Source of the DNA: Hyphomicrobiales bacterium
GTDB lineage: Bacteria > Pseudomonadota > Alphaproteobacteria > Rhizobiales > Beijerinckiaceae
DNA length: 64,000 nt
Assembly: GCA_028290405.1 (NCBI GenBank)
Contig: JAQGJX010000102.1
Span: forward strand, 1-64,000
Direction of reading: 5' to 3'
Shown here: positions 10,363 to 18,529 of the stretch, one piece after another
How positions within the stretch are numbered: the first letter of the stretch is position 1
Layout: each line of letters starts with the position of its first letter
Notes under the pieces: model-generated
Database searches by the model: none
Seen by the model: only the letters and a program-made list of their open reading frames with translations
Told to the model about the DNA's origin: nothing
Program-made: the position numbers and the translations under genes

Positions 10363-11457
10363 ATGCGACGCACCATGAGGCTACCGGCCTGCCTTGCGGC
10401 CGGCCTCGTTCTGGCGACGAGCGCTGGCGCGCAGGCGCAACAGCTCTACGAGGGCAAGCAGTTCACGATCCTCATCAACTTCACCGTGGGCGGGCCCACG
10501 GACACCGAGGCGCGGCTGCTCGCGCGCCACATCGGCCGCCACCTGCCCGGCCAGCCCACCATCATCATCCGCAACCTCGCGGGCGCCGGGGGCGCCATCG
10601 GCTCCAACTGGATGGCGCAGGTGTCGCAGCCGGACGGCATGATGCTGGGCTATTTCACCGGCATCGCCGCTATGGCGGCGGTGGACGATCCTGCGATCCG
10701 CGTGCCGCTGACGGACTTCACGTTCGCGGCCGGCAGCCCGGGCATCACCATCGCGTTCGCCCGCAAGGACACGGGCGCGGGCATCAGAGCGCCGGAGGAC
10801 ATCATGAAAGCCAGCGGCTTCTGGGCCGGCGGGCTGACGGCGGAGACCAACAAGGACATCCGCACCCGCATGCAGCTCGACATGCTGGGCATCAATTACA
10901 AGTACGTCACCGGCTACAAGGGCTCGGCGGAACTGCGCATGGCGGTCACGCAGGGCGAAGTGCAAATGATGGCGGAGTCTCTGCCCACCTATCGCTCCTC
11001 CATCGAGCCCAGCCTGGTGAAGACCGGCGAGGTGGTGCCGCTCTGGTCCGACCCCATCGACGACGGGACGAGCATGAGCCGCTCGCCTGACACGGAGGGC
11101 ATTCCGGCCCTGCCCTTCCATGAGTTCTACCGCAAGGTGAAGGGCCGGGAGCCCGAGGGCGAGATGTGGGAAGCCTACCGGCTGATGAACTCCGTCGGCT
11201 CCATCTTCCTGCGCATCCTGCTGATGGCGCCCAACACGTCGAAAGAGCACAAGGCCGCGGTGCAGAAAGCCCTGCTGGACACCCAGAACGACGCGGCTTT
11301 CCGCGACGAGGCGATGAAGACCATCAAGTTCCTGCCGAACTTCATGATGGGCGAGAGCGTGGAGCAATTGTTCCGCGACAAGCTCAACCCGGATCCGAAG
11401 ATGAAGGCGTTCGTGCGCGCCTATATCGAGGAGGGGAAGAAAGGCGTGAAGAAGTAA
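10363..11457 (+). CDS. Bug-type (tripartite tricarboxylate family) solute-binding protein
   Basis: The mature part reads FTILINFTVGGPTDTEARLLARHIGRHLPG, a diverged form of the Bug receptor signature (VPFxxGGxxDxxAR). The N-terminus is a Sec signal peptide (MRRTMRLPACLAAGLVLATS, then AGAQA). The track ORF starts 49 codons upstream; ATGs at 10354 and 10363 both fit the signal peptide and I chose 10363. Bug proteins bind carboxylates in the periplasm, often without an adjacent permease, and none is visible here. It is longer than typical Bug proteins (about 364 versus 320). Its 3' end overlaps the convergent DUF72 gene by 74 bp. Confidence 0.75.
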   Translation: MRRTMRLPACLAAGLVLATSAGAQAQQLYEGKQFTILINFTVGGPTDTEARLLARHIGRHLPGQPTIIIRNLAGAGGAIGSNWMAQVSQPDGMMLGYFTGIAAMAAVDDPAIRVPLTDFTFAAGSPGITIAFARKDTGAGIRAPEDIMKASGFWAGGLTAETNKDIRTRMQLDMLGINYKYVTGYKGSAELRMAVTQGEVQMMAESLPTYRSSIEPSLVKTGEVVPLWSDPIDDGTSMSRSPDTEGIPALPFHEFYRKVKGREPEGEMWEAYRLMNSVGSIFLRILLMAPNTSKEHKAAVQKALLDTQNDAAFRDEAMKTIKFLPNFMMGESVEQLFRDKLNPDPKMKAFVRAYIEEGKKGVKK

Positions 11458-12199
11458 GCGCCGCCAGCCGCTGCGCGTCCGCAGGCGCCGCGCTCTTCAC
11501 GTCGTTGTCGAAGAAGCACCACACGTCCCTGCCCTCGCGGCGCCAGGCGGCGATGCGCGCCGCCCAGTCCGCCAGCGCCTCGTCGCCATACGTGCCGTGA
11601 TAGCGGCCTGAAGGGCCGTGGCCGCGCACGTAGACCCAGCTCGCCGTGACCTCCCAGGGCGCAGGCGCGTCCGCATGATCGGAAAAGCACAGGGCGCAGT
11701 CGTGCGCGCGCAACAGGTCGAGGATCGCGGGCTCATACCAGCTCGGATGGCGAAACTCGAACGTGTAGCGCCGCGCCGGATTGAGCATGCCAAGGAAGCC
11801 CGCGAGCCTGTCGGGGTTCGCCTTCATGCGGGGCGGCAGTTGAAACAGCACCGGCCCGGCCTTGCGGCCCAGCACGGCGAGCCGAGTCTCCATCAACTCC
11901 AGCGAATTGGCGCACTTGTCGGACAATTGCTTCCAGTGCGTGATGAAGCGCGAGGCCTTCCAGGCGAAGCGGAACGCGTCGGGCGTTGCGTCGAACCAGC
12001 CCTGCACGGCCTCGAGGGTCGGCGTGCGGTAGAAGGGCGCGTTCAACTCGGTCGCGCCAAAGCGCGACGCGTAATAGCGCAGCGCGTCCTTCTTCTTCAC
12101 GCCGGGCGGGAAGAACGGTCCCCACCACGAGTCGTAATGCCACCCGGAGCATCCGATATGGAGGGCGCCCTGCGCGCGCGGCCTTTGCGTCTTCGCCAT
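11384..12199 (-). CDS. DUF72-domain protein (downstream copy)
   Basis: Start at ATG 12199 gives MAKTQRPRAQGALHIGCSGWHYDSWWGPFFPP, the typical DUF72 N-terminus (GxSGWxYxxW). The TIM-barrel-like body includes VLFQLPP and EFRHPSW, both DUF72 hallmarks. The natural family end is near CFFDNDVKSAAPADAQRLAAL. The last ~20 residues (Ser/Arg/Pro rich) look like read-through into the convergent neighbour, whose coding end they overlap antisense. It is third in a DUF72-YffB-DUF72 operon. DUF72 has no proven biochemical function. Confidence 0.85.
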   Translation of the reverse strand: MAKTQRPRAQGALHIGCSGWHYDSWWGPFFPPGVKKKDALRYYASRFGATELNAPFYRTPTLEAVQGWFDATPDAFRFAWKASRFITHWKQLSDKCANSLELMETRLAVLGRKAGPVLFQLPPRMKANPDRLAGFLGMLNPARRYTFEFRHPSWYEPAILDLLRAHDCALCFSDHADAPAPWEVTASWVYVRGHGPSGRYHGTYGDEALADWAARIAAWRREGRDVWCFFDNDVKSAAPADAQRLAALTSSRLSSPPRYRRARTPSSSDPG

Positions 12200-12236
12200 G
12201 GGCGCAAAACGCGCGAGGGCGCAAGGCGATCCCCCC

Positions 12237-12587
12237 TCAGGCGACGAGATGCTGTTCGTATGTCCCAGGCTTGAAGCCGACCAGCAGGCGTCCGCCAAGG
12301 TCGAGCACGGGCCGCTTGATCATGGAAGGCTGGGCGACCATCAGCGCGATGGCCCTGGCTTCGTCCAACCCCTGCTTGTCGGCGTCCGGCAGCTTTCGGA
12401 ACGTGGTCCCGGCGCGATTGAGCAGCGTCTCCCAGCCGACCTGCCTGGCCCAGCCCTCCAGACGCGCGCGCTCGACGCCTTTCGTCTTGTAATCGTGGAA
12501 CGCGTAAGCGATCCCATGCGAGTCCAGCCAATCGCGCGCCTTCTTCATCGTGTCGCACGCCTTGATGCCGTAGATGGTGGTGGTCAC
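12237..12587 (-). CDS. ArsC/Spx-family protein, YffB-like
   Basis: The 116-residue protein starts at a GTG (12587) that overlaps the upstream TGA. It begins VTTTIYGIKACDTMKKARDW, matching the YGIxxCDTxKKAR motif of YffB-type members of the arsenate reductase family. The central RAGTTFRKLPD and the closing MIKRPVLDLGGRLLVGF are also typical. YffB-like proteins use the single N-terminal cysteine and are glutathione- or glutaredoxin-linked; true arsenate reduction is unproven. It lies between two DUF72 genes and is coupled to the first. The track buries it in a longer spurious ORF. Confidence 0.85.
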   Translation of the reverse strand: MTTTIYGIKACDTMKKARDWLDSHGIAYAFHDYKTKGVERARLEGWARQVGWETLLNRAGTTFRKLPDADKQGLDEARAIALMVAQPSMIKRPVLDLGGRLLVGFKPGTYEQHLVA

Positions 12588-13411
12588 GCTCGGTCCTTCC
12601 CCTGCAATCGCTCGATCAGCGCCATGGCGGCCGCCGGATTGCGCACCTTGGCGCCTGAAATGACATAAAGGAACACGTCGCGCGCGCCAGCCGCTTTGCG
12701 CGCCTTGCGGCCGACCGTCGACAAATCCGGCGGGGTCTTGCCGCTGGCCCACAGGCGCGCGCGCTGCGCCCACGCGTCCAGCGCCGGCGGCGCATAGCCA
12801 AGCGGCTCGGCCTCGCGCGTGCCCATGATGCGCGCATACACGAAGGGGGCGGCGTCGTCGGCGATCTGCGGATAGGTCGAGTCGCCCGCCACTACGATGG
12901 CGACGCCGTGGGCGCGCGCAAGCGCGACAAAATCCGGCGAGCGAAAGCTCTCGTGGCGCGCTTCCACCGCGTGCCGCAGCGGCAGGCCGTCGACGCTGGC
13001 CGGCAGGAGCTTCAGGAACGCCTCGACGTCCGCCGGGTCGAACGTCTTGGTGGGCGCGAACTGCCAGTTGATGGGCCCAAGCTTGGCGCCAAGCGCGCTG
13101 AGGCCGCTCGCCAAGAACCGCTCGATGGCGGGCCCAGCCTCCGCCAGAACGCGCCGGTTGACGGCGTAGCGCGGGCCTTTGAGGGCGAACACGAAATTTT
13201 CCGGCGTCTCGTCGCGCCATTTTGCAAACGTCTCGCGCGTCTGCGTCCGGTAGAACGTGCCGTTGACCTCGATGGACGTGAGCCGTGCGCTGGCGTATTC
13301 GAGCTCGCGCCTGTGCGGCAGGTCCTTCGGAAAGAACGCGCCACGCCATGGCTCGTAGGTCCAGCCGCCGACGCCGATGTGGATGCGAGTGCTCAAAGGC
13401 TGCGCTTTCAT
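12584..13411 (-). CDS. DUF72-domain protein (upstream copy)
   Basis: The 275-residue protein carries the DUF72 features GGWTYEPWRGAFFP, VNGTFYRTQ and AVEARHESF. The usual GTSGW start is GVGGW here, so it belongs to a different subgroup from the downstream copy. It opens a three-gene operon; its stop overlaps the YffB GTG start. The two DUF72 proteins are only distantly alike, which argues against a recent duplication. Function unknown. Confidence 0.85.
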   Translation of the reverse strand: MKAQPLSTRIHIGVGGWTYEPWRGAFFPKDLPHRRELEYASARLTSIEVNGTFYRTQTRETFAKWRDETPENFVFALKGPRYAVNRRVLAEAGPAIERFLASGLSALGAKLGPINWQFAPTKTFDPADVEAFLKLLPASVDGLPLRHAVEARHESFRSPDFVALARAHGVAIVVAGDSTYPQIADDAAPFVYARIMGTREAEPLGYAPPALDAWAQRARLWASGKTPPDLSTVGRKARKAAGARDVFLYVISGAKVRNPAAAMALIERLQGKDRA

Positions 13412-13453
13412 GACGTCTTCAGGCGGGAAAGTGGGCGTCGCTTGGACCGCGCC

Positions 13454-13493
13454 TCTCCGGAGGCCCTCCTGAGCGCCGGGAGGCGCGCGGTCC
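13454..13493. repeat. Inverted repeat with a 21-bp match elsewhere in the window
   Basis: ggaccgcgcctc on the left pairs with gaggcgcgcggtcc on the right, apart from a 2-nt difference. The right arm gcgccgggaggcgcgcggtcc recurs identically at 28992-29012. It lies between the DUF72 operon promoter region and the vapC relic. Confidence 0.5.
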
Positions 13494-13507
13494 CAGAGAC
13501 GCTTCGC

Positions 13508-13887
13508 TCACAACGCGCTTCGAACGTCCGTTCGCGCGAAGTCGTTCCCAACGAACGGCAGCGGACAATCGCGATCCATTGCGAGCTCAAAAGCGAAGCA
13601 ATCGCCGATGTTCAGGCCGGCGGGATGAACGCCCTTGCCCCAGCGCGCATAGGCTTGGGCGATTCCGCGGGCGGAGGCCGCCGTGGTGGGAACGACCTCA
13701 AAACCCAGGTCGGCGATCAGACGCTGCATCTCGTCCAGAAGATCGCGCCGCGCGCTCACCACCAAGGCCTCCGCGATCGTGCCGGCCCGAGGATGAGATG
13801 ATCCTCCCGGACCAGCGCGGCGCTGCAGGCCGCCGCATCGGGCTCGTCAAGAAGGACGGTCATGAGGGCGGAGGTGTCCACCACCAT
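13508..13887 (-). pseudogene. vapC: vapC toxin (PIN domain), frameshifted
   Basis: From ATG 13887 the frame reads MVVDTSALMTVLLDEPDAAA through LILGP and then runs into a stop. In another frame the PIN domain resumes as TIAEALVVSARRDLL and continues through GLNIGDCFAFELA to the end at 13508. Adding one G to the ccggc run near 13786 would rejoin the two parts. All PIN acidic residues (VVDTSAL, IAEAL, IGDCFAF) are still present across the two frames. The gene is therefore a single-base frameshift relic of a VapC endoribonuclease, or a sequencing error. The track shows only the C-terminal 85 residues. Confidence 0.8.
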
Positions 13888-13946
13888 CACTTGGGCAGAC
13901 CGTCCTCGTCGTAGAGGAAATCCTGACTGCGCGACACTGGAAGGGA
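13887..13946 (-). pseudogene. vapB: vapB antitoxin, C-terminal remnant
   Basis: Directly upstream of vapC and overlapping its ATG by one base, the frame encodes SLPVSRSQDFLYDEDGLPK followed by stop. This matches the usual VapB tail (LPVxDxRSxDEILGYDExGLP). Further upstream no AbrB-type or ribbon-helix DNA-binding domain is visible, and a palindromic repeat lies at 14022-14062, so the N-terminal part appears to have been deleted. Confidence 0.6.
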
Positions 13947-14021
13947 AAATAGACCGCCCGGTGATCTATTTCGAGCTCTGGAAACCGGGCGGCGGGAGTT
14001 GGCGCAAGGCGCATTCACCCG

Positions 14022-14062
14022 CGCCCACTTCCCGGACGCGCAGCGATCCGGGGCCCAAGGCC
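14022..14062 (-). repeat. Copy of dispersed palindromic repeat, adjacent to vapBC relic
   Basis: On the minus strand it reads gggccccggatcgctgcgcg then tccgggaagtggg, close to the copies at 134-174 and 28920-28961. It sits where the front of vapB should be, suggesting that the repeat marks a deletion or rearrangement boundary. Confidence 0.55.
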
Positions 14063-14090
14063 AAGTCTGCGACCTCGCGGCCGCTTCAGC

Positions 14091-15683
14091 TCACTCCCAC
14101 TCGATCGTGCCGGGCGGCTTGCTGGTCACGTCGTACACGACGCGGTTGATGCCCTTCACCTCGTTGATGATGCGCGTGGCGGCGCGGCCCAGCACGTTCA
14201 TGTCGAAGGGGTAGAAGTCCGCCGTCATGCCGTCCACGGAGGTGACGGCGCGCAGGGCGCACACGTGGTCGTAGGTGCGCCCGTCGCCCATCACGCCCAC
14301 TGTGCGCACGGGCAGCAGCACTGCGAAGGCCTGCCAGATGACGTCGTAGAGGCCCGCCTTGCGGATCTCGTCGAGATAGATCGCGTCCGCCTTGCGCAGG
14401 ATGTCCAGCTTCTCGCGGCTCAAGCCCCCCGGGATGCGGATCGCGAGGCCCGGGCCCGGGAACGGGTGGCGGCCGACGAACGCGTCCGACAGGCCGAGTT
14501 CCCGGCCGAGCGCGCGCACTTCGTCCTTGAAGAGTTCGCGCAGCGGCTCCACCAGCTTCATCTTCATGCGCTCGGGCAGGCCGCCGACGTTGTGATGGCT
14601 CTTGATGGTCACCGACGGGCCGCCGGAGAACGAGACGCTCTCGATCACATCCGGATAAAGCGTGCCCTGCGCAAGGAACGCGAGGTCGCCCTTCCCGTCG
14701 GCGGCGATCTTCTTGGCTTCGGCGTCGAACACGTCGATGAACAGCTTGCCGATGATCTTGCGCTTCGTCTCGGGGTCGCTCACCCCTTCGAGCTGCGAGA
14801 TGAACATGTCGCTGGCGTCCACATGCACCAGCGGGATGTTGTAATGGTCGCGGAACAGGGTGACGACCTGTTCGGCCTCGCCCATGCGCAGCAGGCCGTG
14901 GTCCACGAACACGCAGGTGAGCCGGTCGCCGATGGCCTCGTGGATGAGGACGGCGGCCACGGCCGAATCCACTCCGCCCGAAAGGCCGCAGAGCACGCGC
15001 CCGTCGCCCACCTGCTTGCGGATGGACGCGACCGCCTCGCCCCGGAAGGCGGCCATGGTCCAGTCGTTCTTGAGGCCGGCGACCTTGTGGACGAAATTGG
15101 CGATGAGCTTCGCGCCGTCCGGCGTGTGCACCACTTCCGGGTGGAACATGGTGGTGAAGATGCGGCGCTTCTCGTCGCTCGCGATGGCGAACGGCGCGTT
15201 CTCGCTGGTCGCCTTGACGGTGAAGCCCTCGGGCAGCTTCGTCACCCGGTCGCCGTGGCTCATCCAAACGGGATACCGCTCGCCGACCTGCCACAGACCG
15301 TCGAACAGCGCGCTGGCTTCGCGGATCTCGATGTCGGCGCGGCCGAACTCCGCCGCGTGGCCGCCCTCCACCGCACCGCCCAGCTGCACGGCGGTCGTCT
15401 GCTGGCCGTAGCAGATGGAGAGAATGGGAAGGCCGGACTCGAACACCGCCTGGGGCGCGCGGGGCGATCCCTCGTCGGTCACCGAGGCGGGGCCGCCCGA
15501 GAGGATCACCGCCTTGGGCTTCAACTCGTCGAACGCGGCCTGCGCGGACTGGAAGGGCGCGATCTCGCAGTAGACGCCCGCCTCGCGCACGCGCCGCGCG
15601 ATGAGCTGCGTCACCTGCGAGCCGAAGTCGATGATGAGCACCTTGTCGTGCTGGCTGACGATGTCTGAATGGGTGGCGGTCAT
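14091..15683 (-). CDS. guaA: GMP synthase (glutamine-hydrolysing)
   Basis: The 530-residue protein has an N-terminal class I glutamine amidotransferase domain with nucleophile motif ILSICYGQQ and the His/Glu pair in [14 protein letters not shown]. An ATP-pyrophosphatase domain with [14 protein letters not shown] follows, then the C-terminal dimerisation domain ending KPPGTIEWE. It converts XMP to GMP with ATP and glutamine. Length and ending are standard. It is the last gene of the rsmB-guaA side of a conserved Hyphomicrobiales purine/rRNA-modification neighbourhood; guaB lies 5 kb upstream on the same strand. Confidence 0.97.
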   Translation of the reverse strand: MTATHSDIVSQHDKVLIIDFGSQVTQLIARRVREAGVYCEIAPFQSAQAAFDELKPKAVILSGGPASVTDEGSPRAPQAVFESGLPILSICYGQQTTAVQLGGAVEGGHAAEFGRADIEIREASALFDGLWQVGERYPVWMSHGDRVTKLPEGFTVKATSENAPFAIASDEKRRIFTTMFHPEVVHTPDGAKLIANFVHKVAGLKNDWTMAAFRGEAVASIRKQVGDGRVLCGLSGGVDSAVAAVLIHEAIGDRLTCVFVDHGLLRMGEAEQVVTLFRDHYNIPLVHVDASDMFISQLEGVSDPETKRKIIGKLFIDVFDAEAKKIAADGKGDLAFLAQGTLYPDVIESVSFSGGPSVTIKSHHNVGGLPERMKMKLVEPLRELFKDEVRALGRELGLSDAFVGRHPFPGPGLAIRIPGGLSREKLDILRKADAIYLDEIRKAGLYDVIWQAFAVLLPVRTVGVMGDGRTYDHVCALRAVTSVDGMTADFYPFDMNVLGRAATRIINEVKGINRVVYDVTSKPPGTIEWE

Positions 15684-15689
15684 GGGTCT

Positions 15690-16031
15690 CTTCCGGGGGC
15701 TGGAGCCGGATTAGGCCATGGGGACGCGGGGCGCAATGCCGGCCTGTGGGCGGCGGGCAAAAACGCCGATGCGCGGCATTTGAGCGTTCCGCTTGAGCGG
15801 AGCTAAAGCGGGGTTGCGGCAGGGTGCGGGCAGATCACGGGAGCCGTCCATGTTCCACCCCGCGCAACCCTGCAGGCAACCGCGCCTCGCCACGTCCAAC
15901 TTCGGGGAATTGTTCTCCGAAGGGGTCGAGCCCGCACGCGGCGCCCCGCCATCGGTCCCATTGGCGCGCGAGCGCCGCTCGGCGTTGCGGCTGGCGCTGG
16001 CGCACGTGACCCGCGCCGCGCCCGCAAGCCC
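15690..16031. other. Gap between guaA and rsmB, no supported gene
   Basis: About 340 bp. Several overlapping short ORFs exist on both strands, but none has a recognisable domain. A short frame starting MFHPAQPCRQ after acgggagccgtcc is conceivable but unsupported. The guaA promoter is presumably here. Confidence 0.5.
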
Positions 16032-17324
16032 TCAGCCGCGCAGCATCATGGCCACGTAGAACCCGTCCGTATCGGTTGTGGCGGGCGACAGGCGCAGGCC
16101 CGGGCCCAGCTTGGAGACGTGCTCGGCCAGTTCCGGCAGGCCCGCCATCTTGGCCGCGTGGCCCATGTCGAGGGGCAGGAAGCCGGGATGGGCGCTCAAG
16201 AACGCCGTCACGCGGTCCTCGTTCTCCACCTTCAGCACCGAACAGGTGACGTAGGCGATGCGCCCGCCGGGCTTCACGAAGCGCGCCGCCTGCGCCAAGG
16301 CGGCGTCCTGCTCCTGAACGCGCTGCTGCACGGCGCCGGGGCGCACGCGCCACTTGGCGTCCGGGTTGCGCCGCCAGGTGCCGGCCCCTGTGCAGGGCGC
16401 GTCCACCAGCACGAGATCGCAGCGGCCTTCCAGGTCCGACAGCACGTCCGCCTTGCCGCGCGGGGCGCGGATCTGAATGTTGCGGGCGCTGGCGCGGGTG
16501 ACGCGGTCGAACATCGGCATCAGGCGGCGACCGTCGTTGTCGGTTGCGTAGATCTGCCCGCGATTGTCCATCATGGCCGCCAGCGCCAGAGACTTGCCGC
16601 CGCCGCCTGCGCAGAGGTCCAGCACCTGCCAGCCGGGCTCCGCGCCGGTAAGGAGGGTCGCAAGCTGCGAGCCTTCGTCCTGAACCTCCACAAAGCCGCG
16701 CACGTACGCGGGTTCGGCCGACAGCGCAGGCGCGCGGCCGTCCATGCCGACGTCGATGCGCAGACCCCAGGGGGACAGGCGCGTGGGGCGCGGGTTCAGG
16801 TGCGCGAGGTCCTCGAGCGCCTTCTCGCGGGTGATTTCCAGCAGGTTCACGCGCAGGTCGATGGGCGCGCGGGCGGCGAGCGCCCTGCCCTCCTGCGCGG
16901 CGCGCTCGCCCCAGGCTTCCTCGAGCTGCGGGGCCAGCCATTCCGGGTAGTCGCCCAGCACATGGGCGGGCGCGCCGGAGAGGTCAGCCGCCACGATGCG
17001 GGCGCGCTCCTCGTCGGTCAGCGGCTCGGGCGCGTGCTTCTCGCCGGTGAACAGCGCCGAGATGGCGTCCACGTCCAGCCCGCGCGCCCGCACATGGGCG
17101 CCCAGCACCTGAGCGCGCGGCGTTTGCGCGCCCATGATCCAGCCGGCGGAAGCGCGCACTCGCATGGTGTCCCACACAATGGCGGCGATGGCGGCGCGGT
17201 CCTTCGAGCCCGCGAAACGGTGCCCCAGGCCCCAATCCTTCAGGGATTCGGTGACGGGGCGGCGGCGGGTTTCGACATCGGACAGAACTTCGATCGCAGC
17301 GGCGACGCGGGCGGCGGGGGTCAT
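16032..17324 (-). CDS. rsmB: RsmB-family 16S rRNA (cytosine-C5) methyltransferase
   Basis: The 430-residue protein has an N-terminal helical RNA-binding part and a C-terminal Rossmann methyltransferase. Motif I is LDLCAGGGGKSLALAA. The two conserved cysteine motifs are DAPCTGAG (motif IV) and TCSVLKVEN (motif VI, nucleophile). These define the RsmB/NOL1/NOP2/Sun family, which methylates C967 of 16S rRNA in E. coli. The NusB-like N-domain is short and diverged, as in other alphaproteobacterial members. It lies in the usual place upstream of guaA. Confidence 0.88.
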   Translation of the reverse strand: MTPAARVAAAIEVLSDVETRRRPVTESLKDWGLGHRFAGSKDRAAIAAIVWDTMRVRASAGWIMGAQTPRAQVLGAHVRARGLDVDAISALFTGEKHAPEPLTDEERARIVAADLSGAPAHVLGDYPEWLAPQLEEAWGERAAQEGRALAARAPIDLRVNLLEITREKALEDLAHLNPRPTRLSPWGLRIDVGMDGRAPALSAEPAYVRGFVEVQDEGSQLATLLTGAEPGWQVLDLCAGGGGKSLALAAMMDNRGQIYATDNDGRRLMPMFDRVTRASARNIQIRAPRGKADVLSDLEGRCDLVLVDAPCTGAGTWRRNPDAKWRVRPGAVQQRVQEQDAALAQAARFVKPGGRIAYVTCSVLKVENEDRVTAFLSAHPGFLPLDMGHAAKMAGLPELAEHVSKLGPGLRLSPATTDTDGFYVAMMLRG

Positions 17325-17501
17325 ATGGGGTCAGGTTCCGGGCGTTTGGCGCAGGCTGTCGCCAGCAGGTCGCACCTCATGGCGCGTTTCAGGCGCAAAA
17401 GTCCAGCGAAGCCGCCCTGCGCGGGTCACGACAAAGCCTGAAAGCGGGAGCTAAAGGGCGTGCGGGCGAGCCTCGCCCCGACTCATCGACAAGGAAACAT
17501 C

Positions 17502-17666
17502 ATGCGCGTTCGTTTGCCCCATCTCGCCCTCGCGGCCCTTCTGGCGCTAGGCCTCTCGGCCTGCGCAAGCGCGCGCTCGCAGCCGGACGCGGGCGTGGAC
17601 CTGACGCCCCCGCCCAAGCGGCAGCTCGACGCCAAGACGCAGCTTGAGACGGGACGCCGCTACTAG
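17502..17666 (+). CDS. Small lipoprotein, 54 aa
   Basis: ATG 17502 with aaggaaacatc upstream gives MRVRLPHLALAALLALGLSACASARSQPDAG. The lipobox LSAC follows a clean signal peptide, so the mature lipoprotein is only about 34 residues. The mature part is Pro/Lys rich with no known domain. The track start is 14 codons upstream and would spoil the signal. It converges on the small membrane protein at 17671. Confidence 0.7.
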   Translation: MRVRLPHLALAALLALGLSACASARSQPDAGVDLTPPPKRQLDAKTQLETGRRY

Positions 17667-17670
17667 ACGT

Positions 17671-17838
17671 TCAGGAGACCTGACGCTTGCGCCGGCCGTT
17701 GGGTTCGCGGCCGGCGTACCAGCAGCCGCCGCACACAGCGGCGAGAAGAAGCGAAATGAGCCACGGCCCGAACAGGCCAAGCACGATGATCGCGCCGATG
17801 AACGAGGTCATCGCCTTTTCGAGAAAACGGGAACGCAT
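17671..17838 (-). CDS. Small two-segment membrane protein, 55 aa
   Basis: Start at ATG 17838 with ribosome-binding site gcggagctggtcg. The protein reads MRSRFLEKAMTSFIGAIIVL and continues with a hydrophobic hairpin through ISLLLAAVCGGCWYAG, ending in a basic tail. There is no family match that I know. The strong ribosome-binding site and membrane profile make it likely real; the alternative frames on both strands are less protein-like. Confidence 0.5.
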   Translation of the reverse strand: MRSRFLEKAMTSFIGAIIVLGLFGPWLISLLLAAVCGGCWYAGREPNGRRKRQVS

Positions 17839-17933
17839 CGACCAGCTCCGCAAACCCAATACTCAGCACTTAGCCGCGCCGCCTCAATTGGCGGAACCTG
17901 AGCATTATTGTCGCGAGCTGGTTAAGGATGGCT

Positions 17934-18356
17934 TCATAGGGCCAGAAGAATGCGCGCGGCGAACACGACCCACATGGCCGCCAGCACCGCCACCCCCGCC
18001 ACGAACGCCGTGAACCGGCGCATCACCACGTTCGATCCCGTGTGGATGAGGGCATGGACAAGGCGCGTGAGCACGAAAACCCAGGACAGCACGACGAACA
18101 GCAGGTCCGCCTTGCGGGTGATGACGGCCAGAATCACCAGCACGTAGAACAGCACCGGCATTTCGAACTGGTTGGAAAAGGCGTTGGCGACCTTGGTGGG
18201 CCGCTCGGGCCAGGCGGACTGGCCCAGCGCAATGTCCTCGAAACGCACCTCGCCGGCTTTGGCGGCGGCGAAGCGCGTGCGCCCCATCATCATCAGCAGC
18301 ACGAAGGTGAGCAGAACCTGCACGAAGAGCGGCGCGAGAACGGCTTGCAGCGACAT
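17934..18356 (-). CDS. MAPEG-family membrane protein
   Basis: The 140-residue protein has four predicted membrane helices. It shows MAPEG features: NAFSNQFEMPVLFYVLVIL and the later RLVHALIHTGSNVVMRRFTAF. MAPEG proteins are glutathione- or eicosanoid-metabolising membrane enzymes in eukaryotes; the bacterial role is uncertain. A MAPEG gene between guaB and rsmB recurs in Hyphomicrobiales, to my recollection. Confidence 0.85.
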   Translation of the reverse strand: MSLQAVLAPLFVQVLLTFVLLMMMGRTRFAAAKAGEVRFEDIALGQSAWPERPTKVANAFSNQFEMPVLFYVLVILAVITRKADLLFVVLSWVFVLTRLVHALIHTGSNVVMRRFTAFVAGVAVLAAMWVVFAARILLAL

Positions 18357-18460
18357 GGGGGAACTCCGGCGTGGCGGGGAGCGGATACGCGTTACGGACG
18401 GTTCGTCGTCGTGAGCGGGCGAGGGCTCCCTTGGCCAGATCCATGGCGCACCCCGCCCTG

Positions 18461-18479
18461 CCCTCCCCTGAGGGGAGGG
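18461..18479. terminator. Palindromic hairpin after the nitrile hydratase-like operon
   Basis: ccctcccct/aggggaggg with a single-base centre lies 51 nt beyond the catalytic-subunit stop on the minus strand. It has no T tract. It looks like the ccctcccct-type intergenic hairpins of GC-rich alphaproteobacteria and probably ends the operon transcript. Confidence 0.45.
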
Positions 18480-18529
18480 AGGAGGCGCGAGGGTTTGGCG
18501 GAACTGGGCTCAGCCCTGCAATCGTCGCA

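Noticed and set aside
15793-16059. 88-aa plus-strand ORF in the guaA-rsmB gap
   Set aside because: Weak ribosome-binding site, low-complexity translation, overlaps the end of rsmB.
18461-18479. CRISPR-like or REP array
   Set aside because: Only a single short palindrome; no spaced direct repeats anywhere in the window, so no CRISPR array.
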